This document shows, piece after piece, positions 12,671 to 25,200 of a DNA stretch of 64,000 nucleotides. The position numbers were made by a program, and so were the translations under genes. Source of the stretch: Cryptomeria japonica (taxonomy: Eukaryota; Streptophyta; Pinopsida; Cupressales; Cupressaceae); assembly GCF_030272615.1 (NCBI RefSeq), contig NC_081408.1:620060476-620124475 (forward strand), written 5' to 3'. The notes under the pieces are model-generated. The model did not search any database, was not told the origin of the DNA, and worked only from the letters and a program-made list of their open reading frames with translations. The number at the start of each line of letters is the position of its first letter. Position 1 is the first letter of the stretch.

Positions 12671-13860
12671 TATAGAATGAAAGCCTTCATGTGCACAGAG
12701 CAGTAATCACATAAATATCGTTGTAAATTAACAACAATGCAATACAAACATTAGTAAACACTTACCTTGCAGAGTAAAATCCTTGTGAAAGAGAACACAA
12801 AACATTAAACATACAACACTTACGCACTGCAAAGATATTTAACTTGATGACAAATTACCAATAACCAAGAGACACTAACCAAACATATTCACAGACCCTA
12901 ATGCCTGTAAAAGTGAGCAGGCAGCTTGCAGTCTGAAAATAGTGACGTCCACAAATAGTTAAATAACAAAAACAAAGTAAGAACCCTGCAAACAAATGAA
13001 ACAAACTTTAAAATAAACACCTAACTTGGAGATTAAAACCATTCATAGTGAGAAGCTCAGAAACCCAATCAAGAAAACACTCACAGGCAGAAGAAAACCT
13101 AACTCGACAACTAAATCCAATGTTACAAGAAAATTTACAGAGCAAAATACTTACAACAACAACAAAACAAATTACATTTTATAGTTTAAAGCGCCCATAA
13201 CAAAGTAAGAACCCTACAAGCACACCACAGAAAAACATAAGCACATTATAAAAAAATGCATTACAAATGCAACAAACTTTAAAATAAACATTTGTCTTGC
13301 AGAGTGAAAGTAGTCACACCCACAAATAGTTAAACAACATAAACAAAATAACAACCCTGCAAGCACAACACTTGAAAAAATAAAAACACTATAAAACAAT
13401 GCATTACAAATTCAAAAAACTTTAAAATAAACACTTACCTTGTAGAGTAAAACCATTCATGGCAAGAAGCTCAGAAACAAGTCCAACAAAACACTCACAG
13501 GCAAAAGAAAACCTAACTCGACGACTACATCCAACATTATGCAAAAATTTGCAAAGGAAAATATTTTTAAAAACAACAAAACAAATAACATTTTACGGTT
13601 CCAAACAGCCATAAAGAACATCGACATTCATGCACACCGTCAGGGATGAAAACATTAAAGCAAATTAAGAAATATCGTAGTCGAAATAGAACCTTAAACT
13701 ATTGATACTAGTTAAAACTTAAATCAATGAATACCTACAAATTGCAAAACCCAACTAAAACTCTTTTAGCCTACAATAGAATGCACACAAACCGAAAGTG
13801 TTTCGCAAAGCATTGCTTTAAACCCAATTCAATATTAATCTGTAAACTAAAAAAATGCAA
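11950..13860 (-). repeat. Cluster of exon-like cassettes, minus strand
   Basis: The reverse complement carries the module described at 8640-10600. Part 2 copies, seen on the plus strand as AACATAAACAAAGTAAGAACCCTGCAAG, lie near 12096, 12530, 12965, 13198 and 13335. Part 1 copies, seen as CTTACCTTGTAGAGTAAAACCATTCATGGC, lie near 12770, 13030 and 13440. The leader phrase is at 13600-13660 and a tail phrase at 13690-13850 matches 9540-9650 inverted. Minus-strand translations again give LxCLCCLTICGxDYFxSAR. The two arms are not collinear copy for copy, so several duplications followed the inversion. Confidence 0.6.
12070..12670. repeat. Direct duplication carrying TA-rich palindromes
   Basis: The segment at about 12060-12240 (cassette part 2 plus TTTTTAGAGTGCCAATACATGTA and TACACATGATGTAC) is repeated at about 12490-12670 with few changes, an offset of about 435 bases. 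Between and within them are long (TA)n and CATGTACATATATA palindromes (12300-12420, 12600-12668). Confidence 0.8.
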
Positions 13861-15170
13861 CTTGAAAAATTTCACTTGATCATGGTTAACCTTGGTTGAT
13901 AGTATTGATGAATACTATAGGTTATTGACCAATATTTAAAGGATGCCATTAACTCCTTGTTATATGATTAATTTGCATTCCACTGACTTCTTCATATGAT
14001 TAAAGAATTGATAAGAAATTTTCTTGCATTTTTCAAATGCGTAACTATCATTTCATTATTTTCGTGAATAGGTGACTAGAGTAATGTATGTACTATCTTT
14101 TATCTTTCATCATGACACTATCTTCCTTGAATTTACTTCACATGCCTAATATCTTCACTATCCAATCACTCTTATCACTATCATGTAAATATCTTTTGGA
14201 TTATGTATTACACTATCACTAATGCTTTTTCGCTTCACATCATGTTATTCTTCTTCATTGTGATATTTTCCTTGTTCAAGATCTATAAGATACTCTCATG
14301 ATTGTGCTTTTTTAAGTTCATTGTCACTTGATGTAGGAAACCACTATCTACTTTATTTTTCCTCCATGTTATCTAAGGTCTAAATTTTTCCCTGCTTTTT
14401 AAAGTTCTTTGTATGTAGGAAACCCCTTAAGGTTTATATAATCTTATTATGAAAATGTCTTCCTTGAGGACTATCTTATTATGAAAATGTCTTCTTTATT
14501 TTTTCTCCATTGTATCTAAGATCTAATTTTTTTCAAAAAATGTCTTCCTTGAGGACTATCATTGTTCACTTTCTATTGTCATGTAATCCTCATCACATAT
14601 AACTACCTACACGTTTATCAAGTCTAAGGATACATTATATGAAATTCCCATTATTAGGCCATCACTCCTTGCACTTCTTTTGATCCTACCATGATTATCC
14701 TTGTGATTTCTCCCTATACCCTATTAAACTATCACAGTGAGTCTTACTCAACATTCACATATATAACTTGAGGATTTATACATGAAAATGACACTTCTCG
14801 CTATATTTGCCCAAGGTTGACAATGACAAGGCTTGATAGCAAGATTCTGCCTCTTGCATAGGAAAACATTAAACACAACGTTGCTTCACAAAATGTGTAC
14901 TTAGACTGACACAAATGAGGTAACTGACTTTGTGCACATCAAGGTCTTTAATCTGCAAGATAAATAACCACTAAAAAATGATCCACATTTACAACATTAA
15001 AATATTGCAATTGATGTGTATAATTCTGATTTTGTGACTAGCTTATTATATAATATAGATACCTTCTTTCCTTTACTAATTATAAGTTATGCAAAATTTG
15101 TATCCTTTTCAGTGAGAGAATCCCCTCTAATTCTTCCCGTCATGGTGAGTTGTTCGTTGGTTTTCTTTAT
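13861..15170. other. No gene seen; small local duplications
   Basis: Non-coding. AATGTCTTCCTTGAGGACTATC occurs at about 14454 and again at about 14538, and a TTTTCTCCATxxTATCTAAG phrase at about 14362 and 14500, so a block of roughly 85-140 bases was duplicated locally. Confidence 0.55.
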
Positions 15171-15174
15171 GTGT

Positions 15175-15260
15175 CATCACCTTTCCACTCGGGGTGGCAT
15201 CAGTGTGTGCGCTCATTTTTTGAAGCAGTGTTGTCTTTAATGTTTTCCTCCCTGGCCAAA
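15175..15260 (+). repeat. Isolated leader copy of the exon-like cassette
   Basis: TTTCCACTCGGGGTGGCATCAGTGTGTGCGCTC..GAAGCAGTGTTGTCTTTAATGTTTTC matches 8760-8830 with scattered changes. It shows that the cassette family extends toward the Helitron genes. Confidence 0.6.
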
Positions 15261-15359
15261 CACACAAATGTATTTGATTTTGTTGTTGTATTCATTTCAC
15301 AAACCCTTCAAACCGTAAAACTGAATACTTAACTTGTAGAGTGAAAGCATTCATGGCCA

Positions 15360-15456
15360 TACTTAAATATATATCCATGTATATATATAGATATAGATGC
15401 ATATATATACGTGTATGTACATCTATATAGACATGTATACCTGTATATATACACAT

Positions 15457-15497
<41 letters not shown>

Positions 15498-15500
15498 GAT
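15360..15500. repeat. TA-rich microsatellite
   Basis: ATATATCCATGTATATATAGATATAG followed by a long (TA)n run at about 15457-15492. Neighbouring phrases (CTTGTAGAGTGAAAGCATT) appear on both sides at 15330 and 15525, so it lies inside a small duplication of cassette-derived sequence. Confidence 0.8.
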
Positions 15501-16151
15501 CCTAAAATAAATAAAACTAAGCACTTGTCTTGTAGAGTGAAAGCATTGCCTACATGTAAATTCATTCTGAAATTTATATATCCACAAAAAAAGTAATCAT
15601 TAACAACATTATGAAAGAGCAAAAACCAAGAGACTCTAACAAGAAACTGGACAGTTTTCTTCTAGGGTGCAAGTTTTTTTACATTTTAGAGATCTAATTG
15701 TCTTGGCAAGAACTCTGTAATGCCATTGATGGCTATGTTCTATTGCAGTATGCTATATGCAGCATGATGTACTAAAAGAAAATGTCATGTAGTGTTTTTT
15801 TAATAATTTTTTTTTTGTAGGCTCTATTGTTCCCAACACAAACTATTTATTGCAGCCATGAAATTCTTATTATCCACCCTGCATCGCCATGCTGCCAATA
15901 TCAACATCTTACACAGCCTTTTGCATATCGAAGTTGCCTCATTAGTCAATTTACAAAACTTAAAGTATTCAAATAATTATTACAAGTTTTTATAATCAAT
16001 CAATACTAAATTCGTTACGATTTACAAAAAAATATATGATCTACTTAAAGATATGTTGTATTATTCTTCTATGTTCACTTTTTTTAGTAATGCATTTCCA
16101 TTCTGTCATTCCAACAAAAAACAACCACACTAACACAATCAAATTTCGACA

Positions 16152-16472
16152 ATGGATAGAAGATTGAAATAAACAGAGGACATTAACAATGTCATTGAAT
16201 GGATGTTGCAAGAAAGCAACAAGTTAAAGAGCAACCTCAGAAAGATAATTCAACATTACGAACATAAATTACCAAACCAAACAATAGTGAACCTCTCTAC
16301 ATCTTGTAGTGTTGTAAAAACCATACATAGTATCGAATTAGCACCTTTACCAATACCAAGTACTGAACAATTAACTGATCCAATGATTATTTTCACATTG
16401 GGAGACAGAGTATTTAAATGGACCGATAACGAGCTTGAATGGGTTGCTTGGGTGGATCCCGTGTTTTTGTAA
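16152..16472 (+). pseudogene. Unrecognised small ORF upstream of Helitron RPA1
   Basis: Starting at the ATG at 16152 there is one frame to the stop at 16470, about 106 codons, interrupted by a single TAA at codon 7. It begins with a charged, helix-prone segment (MLQESNKLKSNLRKII) and ends in an acidic, tryptophan-rich stretch (FKWTDNELEWVAWVDPVFL). It is the only non-shadow frame between the cassettes and RPA1 and points the same way. I do not recognise the family. It could be a first exon of a Helitron accessory gene, or a chance frame. Confidence 0.35.
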
Positions 16473-17395
16473 TTATTGAATCTTTGAAAAGCTACATTCA
16501 TATTTTGATTAACATTCGAAACAAAGAAATGCATCTCATATTTTGAATGATCTTTGATGAGATGAACTCATATTTTGTTAACATGCTCTCAAATGTGTAA
16601 ATCATAAAGTGATACTTTATGTTTTTTAAGCTTATCAGCATATGATCAATTGTCCTTTTTAATACATGTTTCAATCACATTATGATCAATTCATTACAAT
16701 TTGAAACAAAATTTAAACTCTGACAGCGTTACTCTATGCTGAGTTAATTTTGTTGTTCTTATGCATATATACCTTTGATCAGCTTAAATCGTGTTGTGAT
16801 TGTATTCTGATATAAGAACTACAATTCATCATACTTATAATTTACTTTTAATTGTAAAAATCATAAAAAACAACCCACCTTAATGTAGGTACAATTTCCC
16901 CATCTTGAATATGCTTAGTTCATCACTTACCTAAACTTGCCCAAACTGAACAACTACTGAATAACACAATACACAAAAAGATCTACAATCTTCAATTTCA
17001 ATAAGCAACAATTTTTTTGTTTAGTAAGATTTTGTTGCATACTTAGCAACTACAATGAATTATTCTGCCCATTATGGTAGTCAATCTACTCTAACACAAT
17101 ATTTTAAACGCCATAATAGGAACTCAATCAACTTTATTCTGCAAGTCAATATACCAATCAAGGCGATGCAGAATTTATCGTCAGTTTAAATCTAAAAGGA
17201 TTTTGAAACTAACAAACAAGTAAATATGATATCCTTGCATGATGTTCTATTTATTTCATACGAGCTATACAATATTCAAATCTTCTAATAAATAAAACTT
17301 TTAGTATCAAATAAATTAACTTTCTGCCATAACATGAATTGGCATGTACGCTAAGTTGTGAGATTTGTCTCGAACAAAAAAGGTATGTATGTACA
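16473..17395. other. No gene seen; presumed upstream region of RPA1
   Basis: AT-rich non-coding DNA between the small ORF and the first RPA1 exon. No clear TATA box stands out from the AT background. Confidence 0.4.
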
Positions 17396-19614
17396 ATGGC
17401 ATCTTCAATAGCCACCTCTGAACCGATAGAGCACTCCACAATTGATAGTTTGGTAAGCTAAATTATCAAAGCTTTTGAAAATAGAATGCTTTTATGCTCT
17501 TTTTTTTGACAATACATCTCTCTTTTCCATAGCATCCCTTTTATTACCACATGCATCCTTTTTTCAAATCATAGTGCAAAAGTAGATGAATACTCTATAG
17601 ATAACATATCTTGATTACATAGTTTTCTAACACATGCTTTACATTAACAAGTAAGCAGATATATGACCTGCTTAGCATTAAAATTAAATCCTCTATATTC
17701 ATATTATTTTTTGTAGGCAAAAACCCAAGAGTATGCCCCTACCCCTTTTGCAATTCAATCTATCAATGCTGGGGATAAGCTTCCTTCAGCATTGCTACAA
17801 GTTTTGTCATTTCAGACAATGCAGAACAACATAGATGATACTGACAAACATAAATTAGTGTTATCTGATGGCACATACATGAAGTTAGCAATCTTGCCCT
17901 CTAAATATGCTACTCTGATAGATTCAGATATTCTAAAAATAGGCATAATAGTCCAATTATCAAGTTATACATGCCGATACATATGGAACAAAAGGTAGGA
18001 AACAAACTATGGTTATTAAATACGATATGTTTCATCTTTATTTAATTTTGTTTAAGTGTAATTAATAGTAATTTAAAAAGATGTCTTTTGTTTTCACAAG
18101 AATATTGTAATACTTAGTCTGGAAGTGAAACAAAGTGATTGCCTGTTCTTTGGTAAACCAGTATACCTGTTCAAAGAAAAACAACCAGAAATAATGTCTA
18201 AGGATAGACCATCAACATCTAAACGATCTCTTCAGTTTGCTACTGAATTGCCATCCCCACAAACAATGACTTCTGAAAATGTAAGCCCTATCAAAACTTT
18301 GAATCCATACCAGAATAAATGGACAATCAAAGGCAGAGTTACTCATAAATGCCCTATTAAGGCATATAGAATAGCCACAAAATAAGGCCATGTGTTTAGA
18401 TTTGACATTGTTGACTGTGAGGGGTGTGAAATTAGAGTCACATGTTTTGATGAAATAGCTCAGTTACACTCTAACCGTGTGGACATAGGTTCACATTATA
18501 TTATTTCAAAGGGATCCATTAAGGAAGCAAACACGAGGTACAACAAACTAAACAGTCATTTAGAAATCATCTTGTCTAATGCATCCATACTGAAACGGTG
18601 CACCAACGAAGAACAAGTAGATCAACAACGTACTCTTTTCACGCCCATTAGTGAATTGTTTCATCTAACAAATAACACGTTGGTTGACATAATTTGCCTT
18701 GTTTTATACGTTGGATATATCATTCCAATACACAGGAAAGATGGCAATCAAACACAAAAGCGTGCTGTGAAAATTAATGATCTGTCTTGTTCAACAATTG
18801 ACATCAACCTATGGGGTCCAATGGTAGAACAAAAAGGCCTAGAATTGAAAAATATGTTAACCAATGATAGTGTGGTTATCCTTGCTTTGCTTAATGCTCG
18901 TGTTGGCTATTTCAATGGGAAGCTTATAAACATAACAACTACGACCACATTACATATCAACCCACCTTTTCCAAAAGCAGAACCTCTAACATTAAGAGGA
19001 AAGGACCCTTTGCTACTTGTACCCTTTGTTGCAGAAACTATCCACATAGATGGAAAATATACTAGAATGACTATTTCTTCAATCTGTGAGAGGATGAGTG
19101 TCAAACTAGAAATAATTCAGACTACTTTGCTAGCTGTTCTACATTTTGTAAAAGTAACTGATCAAAGTTTCTGTTACACAGCTTGTCCACTAATAGTCAA
19201 CGGAAGGCCTTGCAAAAAAAAATGTACACAACAAGTTGATGATTCTTGGTTCTGCCCTAGATGTGAAAAGACTATACAAGACTATAATTATAGCTACCTG
19301 TTGCCAGTAAAGTAACAAGATGCCACAAGTACTCTTTGGGCCACTGCATTTGATGAGGGTGGCATTCACTTGCTACACAAAACTGCAAAGAGCTTTGTGC
19401 ACTACAAAATGATGCAACAACAACAGAAACACCTTGCTCAGTGATTAAAAGACTACTGTCACATCACTGTTCATTCACATTGCTGGTATCCACTAACACA
19501 TACAATTCGGAATCAAAGATGAAAGTCACAGTCAATAAAGTCTCTCATGTTGACTTCAAACTTGAGTGTGATGCACTACTTGCAGAAATTGGTCCTCTAA
19601 GTACACATGCTTAG
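17396..19614 (+). pseudogene. RPA1: Replication protein A 70-kDa subunit-like gene of the Helitron, broken
   Basis: RPA1 binds single-stranded DNA through OB folds; Helitron copies are thought to help rolling-circle transposition. I read three exons. Exon 1 is 17396-17452 (ATG in ACAATGG, 19 codons, then GTAAGC). Exon 2 starts at 17717 after TTTTTTGTAG and holds the N-terminal OB fold (HKLVLSDGTYMKLAIL), ending near 17994-17997. Exon 3 runs from about 18101: DBD-A from NPYQNKWTIKGRV (about 18300), then ISKGSIKEAN, DBD-B, and DBD-C from about 19000 with a C-x8-C-x13-C-x2-C zinc site ending FCPRC, and a C-terminal KVTVNKVSHVDFK before TAG at 19614. Damage: TAA at 18383 inside DBD-A, a frameshift near 19385-19400, and a one-base phase problem at the second intron. 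Identity is confident; function is lost. Confidence 0.88.
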
Positions 19615-20008
19615 AGTTATAAAGCAACTTTCCTGATTATTAAACTTTTAGTTTACAATACAATTATTACATTAGATAATTTACATATTTAATAGTTTTA
19701 CAAATACAAGCAATTACCTTTTACGAACACATGGCTCCTTTTATAAATATCTATATGTACATTTCTTACATCTATCTCTTATCTCTTTGAAAGTCTTTCC
19801 TCGTGATATAAGTTATTTTCAATCATGTTCATTACTTTTAAATGTACTGAGCTCTATCTTATTTGCAGAAAATTTATACATAAATGCACATATATCTTCT
19901 TCTTTTTTTTAATATCTATTTGTATAACTATACAACACCAGAATTATTCATAGTTATAGAATTCTACAGATATACAAGTATACTTATATATGTACATATC
20001 TATATATA
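19615..20008. other. No gene seen downstream of RPA1
   Basis: AT-rich non-coding DNA following the RPA1 stop; nothing recognisable. Confidence 0.4.
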
Positions 20009-20575
<567 letters not shown>

Positions 20576-20593
20576 AGCCAGAAGAACACTACA

Positions 20594-20598
20594 AATTC
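20594..20598. repeat. Left TSD of copia solo LTR (AATTC)
   Basis: AATTC precedes the LTR and AAGTC follows it at 21669-21673, a 5-bp target-site duplication with one mismatch. Confidence 0.55.
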
Positions 20599-21066
20599 TG
20601 TTGGTATTTTGGTATAGTTTTGTCGTTGATGTCAACACCTACTAAAACACTAGCACTTTGGAGATCCAACAGCATTCATCGACAAGCAAGTAACTATTAC
20701 ACAGTTACTGGTATATGGTTCATCGGCAGGATATAATGATCACTGATACTTGAAATGATATGGAAGACACTTGGTAATATCGAAGACATCATGTGGACAT
20801 CTTATCTTAATGAATTAATCATTGACATACTCATATTTGCATATTTGCTTTTACCGACAAATAGGTCCAGGGTTACCTAGGGTTACACCGGCAGGTTTAT
20901 CTTTTCCAGATCAGCATGACACGCTATGGAAATGATTAATTATTGTTGTAAATGCATTAAGCCAACATGTTCAATTGGTTAATGCATTGGATATTAAATT
21001 ATTTGTAAAATGTTTTATTGTAATATCTTATAGAGCCGACCTACTAAAATTGGTCTTAGGTTATGG

Positions 21067-21074
21067 TATAAAGG
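21067..21074 (+). promoter_or_regulatory. TATA box of the copia-1 family LTR
   Basis: TATAAAGG in the U3-like part of the solo LTR. The equivalent TATAAAT is on the minus strand of the copia-1 LTRs near 39980 and 45583. Confidence 0.5.
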
Positions 21075-21625
21075 TAAGATTTTATTTGTAAGATCATGTG
21101 TGGAATGCGAAAAAGAATTGTGTGAAGCTATATGCAAGATTAAGCAGTGCAATACATGCATACATCATTTGAAGGTGAAGCTAGGTTTTTGTGAAAGCAT
21201 ATCAGCATTACACCGGTATTGAACCCAGCATATGAAGATGTTATTTTGTACAGTACATTCTTATTGGATTTAACCATCCAACTATAGTCAGCATGACTGC
21301 CATTTTGTGATTGAGCAGTGAGCTCTAGGTTGTTGGCCTTTCTGCATGTGCAGACCCCATTTATGTACACTTACTATTTGCAGTAGTATCATCTAATTGT
21401 GGGTAAGGTTTCCCACAGTGGTTTTTCCCCTTATAGGGTTTCCACGTACAAATATCAGTGTCATGTGTTGTGGATGACTTTGTGTTTATGTTTCATACAT
21501 TAATCTTTACCAGTATAGCAATTAACTATTAAAACTGTCTACCGGCATACTTAACTGGTTTACCGGTATTAAGCATTAAGTTGGTTAAGTTGTTTTTGGT
21601 TTGAATTTATTTGACAACTAATTCA

Positions 21626-21643
21626 CCCCCCCCCCCCCCCCCC
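21626..21643. repeat. Poly-C run of 18 inside the solo LTR
   Basis: Eighteen consecutive C before TCTCAG; the two copia-1 LTRs have 8 to 9 in the same place, so the run expanded here or reflects assembly error. Confidence 0.9.
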
Positions 21644-21668
21644 TCTCAGTTGTCTCCGGGACCTAACA

Positions 21669-22211
21669 AAGTCAATTTATGACTTTGCAAAACCCATACA
21701 TTTCAAGTGAAGCACTTTATAAAACCCATACATTTCAAGCAAAATCTCAACCTCACATATATATAGTAACAAACACAAGATTTTAACATTTCAGATATAT
21801 GCACCTATATTTATATATGTGCATAACTATGTGTAGAAGTATTTGTATACTTCATTTACGTGTATATAAATATGTGTACATATAAGTTGAGTAAATCAAA
21901 GCAACAAAACAACAGAACAGATCACTACATATACAAATAAACATCACAAAACCACTTTACATACAAAACTAATCCTCTAAAACCACATAATCATAGATCA
22001 AGCAATTTTCAATTCTCATACATTCTTAATACATACTTCAAAGTTAACTATCTTCAATAATGAAAATTCTGACATACCTCTACTCTCTTTGAAATATTAG
22101 ATATCTATCTAGCCTTGCCCTCAAGAAATTGATGCTATCAAATTTAAGAGAAGCCAAACCAATAGAACTTACTATGCAAAGAACAAAGGCAATATCTCCA
22201 AGAAATGACAA
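21669..22211. other. Non-coding; ends in lead-in to RepHel
   Basis: AT-rich. The last 100 bases translate as NQSNRTYYAKNKGN followed by stops, which could be the decayed N-terminus of the RepHel protein, so its true start is probably a little upstream of 22212. Confidence 0.4.
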
Positions 22212-25200
22212 TTGAGATGTCATGCACTACAAAGACCTCGCAATAACTCAGGAAAGTTATTACAAATAGAAAACAATGATCTTGAGCAAATTAATGTCAA
22301 TCAAAGACATTCTACTGCTCCTGAACTTGCTTTGAAGACACCTTCATTTCAACATGCATTGTCTAATTTCAGGAAAAGGATTGATATGTTGGAGGTCACA
22401 GAGCCATGTTCTGTTTGTAAAGAAATGTATGTGGGAATGACTATTAAAAAAGTCAATCAAGTACTTATATGCATGAGATGTTGTGGTGAAAAAGGTCTCC
22501 ACCGTTTCTCACTATCAAATAATATGGACCCAAGTGACCAACCTTCTATTTTAAAGTCTCTCTCTCAAGTAGAAGAAATGCTCATATCAAGAATTGTCCC
22601 TGTTTTGCAAGTAATGCATGCAAGGGAAGGCCACTACAAATATTCAGGCCATACAATTAACTTCCCACAAGATATTTTTGAAATTGCAATAACATCACCC
22701 CATCATATTAAGCAATTAGAAATACTTGTTGTCCGTAGAACAAATTTGTAAGGATTAACTTATGACTGTTACATGAATAGATTTCACATCATGGATGCAT
22801 TGGCTTACAAAATTAAACATGATCAATACTGCAAGGATGTACATTGATCTAGATGTAGTGCATTTATTGCTAGACCAAACCACTGACATTATAGAGCTAT
22901 TGCATTCAGTACATTCACTTCAAGAAGATGTTATTCAAGATAATTCAACTCTACCAAATATTAACAGTGAAGAACAAATAGTGGAGAGCACTTCCTCATT
23001 TATCCCACAACTACCATCATCAATACCAGAACTTGATGCCATAAAAAGTATCCTACATCTAGATAATAGCAACAACAACGTTGTTGCTAGGCCACAAATC
23101 AGTACATCGCCTATCAATGAGTGCAATACAAAGGGCCTCCTTTTCATGGCATTCCCAACACTTTTCCCTTCTGGAATGGCTTTACCACTACAACAAAGAA
23201 TAAGGCATGTTCATTTACATGAATATGCTTTGCACCTGATCAAATATTATGATCAATGATTTGGGCAACATGTTCACTTTAGATATTATATCTACAATCT
23301 TATGATGAGACATCGATCCCAACAATTAGCTGTTGTGTTAAATAAGACTAATCTAGAAGATAGTCTTCCACACAATCTTCATGGTCTAAAATAATACTTA
23401 CAAAATACACCCTCAAATGAATTACCAAATCATATCATGTGATATGCAGCTTCGTTGCGTGGTACACGATCATTTTGGAGCAAATCTCGGCGAGACCTTA
23501 CATCAATGATAGAACAGTTAAGTGCACCTACACTATTCTTTACCTTAAGCTCAAATGATACAAAATGGCTAGACTTGCATAAGTTATTGCCAAAATAAAG
23601 TCAACTAATGTACCCAACAACATAAGACAATTTATTGAAATTTAGTCAATAATCCACACATTACAGCTTTATACTTACACTTAAGATTTCAAATCTTTCG
23701 TGATGAAGTCATTGTCAAATAACTGAAAGCCATTGACCACTGGTACATATATGAATGGCAACATCAAGGATCTACACATATACATGGCTTTCTTTGTTAC
23801 CAGAAACACCAAATATTGATAACCTTGATTGGTCAGATCATGCAAGTATCCAATCAGTTAAACACTTCTTTGACCAGTACATCACAACATGGAATCCACG
23901 TACTAAAGAAGCTTGCTTGAATAGGCAATATATGACCATAATTTCAGATATATGTCTTGCAGATACAAAGATCACATCCAGGTCTGATCCTTCAATGTCG
24001 GTACAAAGCTCAATGTTGTCCAATGGCATACAAACTATACCTGCTTGAGGAAAAAAAACTCAACCCTTCAATGTCGGTACAAAGCTCCTTGGCCTGAACA
24101 ACATGAATCCTCACTGATATTAGACCACAACAATAACCCATCATACAAGCCAGCAAGGAATGACAATCATCTAAATGTACACAACCCAACAATGCTCACC
24201 ATATGGAGGGCTAATGTTGACTGCCAACCTGTCTGCTCCAAAAAAGAAGTTCTACAATATATCTCAAAGTACGCATCCAAAACTGAACACAAGTCAGAAA
24301 GTTATACTGATATCCTGAAACGCGTAGTTGGATCAACAAATTTAGACAATACAATTCTCTTAGTATACCAAAGACTGTTGATGGGAATTGTTGCTAATAG
24401 GGACATTAGCGCACAAGAAACTTGTCACATGCTGCTTAAACTCCCATTGATATCTTGCATACACCAATTTGTAATGCTCAATGTTGGCAAAAGAATCTTC
24501 CAATGCATAGCTAATTGTGATGAAGGATCTCAAACCTCAATATCTTACATCTCAAACTACATGAAATGACCATCAGAATTAGCAAACCTAACTCTGCTTC
24601 ATTCATCCTGGCTATATACATACTCTAACCAGCGTAAATCATGTAAATGGATGAAAAGAAAGCTACCAGCAATTGTAAATGTCTACCCACAACACAAATC
24701 TTTACCTTTAGAAGATGACAACAGTTTTGAAAGTTTTCGTTGGAGTGAATTGCTCCTTTACAAGCCATTTCGAAGCATTCCTCTACATATAGGGAACTCA
24801 GCTGAAGAAATTATAATAAATTGGAAACATCTTCAAAGTACAGATTACATCTGCTAGCATGTAAATGGTTTTGAAGAACATATTACAACAAGAAAATGGC
24901 GAAGAGCTACAACTAGAAGACATTCAACAATCTACTCATGAAGATCTATACAAATGGGAGTTCTTGTCACAAATGGGAGAATCAAACAACTTTGACGTTG
25001 CTACTCTTCAAATGCTTGGCAGATGTGATTTTGATCTACACTTTAATTGGGCTGCTTCTATACCTGATGAAGCACTGCATTCAAATGCATCTCAATTTAT
25101 TTTAACAGAGAAAATCCAAGCACCCCATAGCCTTGCCAACCCACATTTAAATGCACCTACTAACTATGAGATTGCAAGAAACCAAATTATTCCACTTGAT

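Larger units (their letters stand above)
20599..21668 (+). mobile_element. Solo LTR of the copia-1 family, plus orientation
   Basis: Starts TGTTGGTATTTTGG and ends CGGGACCTAACA, 1070 bases. It matches, inverted, the two LTRs of the complete copia-1 element at 39394-40454 and 44995-46035 along its whole length (1061 and 1041 bases), including TAGGTGTTGACATCA near the start, the GAGCTCTAGG and GCATGTGCAGACCCC blocks, and a C-run before CTCTCAG. A near-perfect TSD flanks it. No interior is present, so LTR-LTR recombination removed it. It sits between the RPA1 and RepHel genes, so it inserted into the Helitron. Confidence 0.88.

Noticed and set aside
17396-19614. Host RPA1 gene
   Set aside because: It lies beside RepHel in the same direction and is broken; a Helitron-borne copy is the simpler reading.
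21140-21370. 76-codon frame also seen at 45283-45513
   Set aside because: It lies inside copia-1 family LTRs and is conserved only because the LTRs are.
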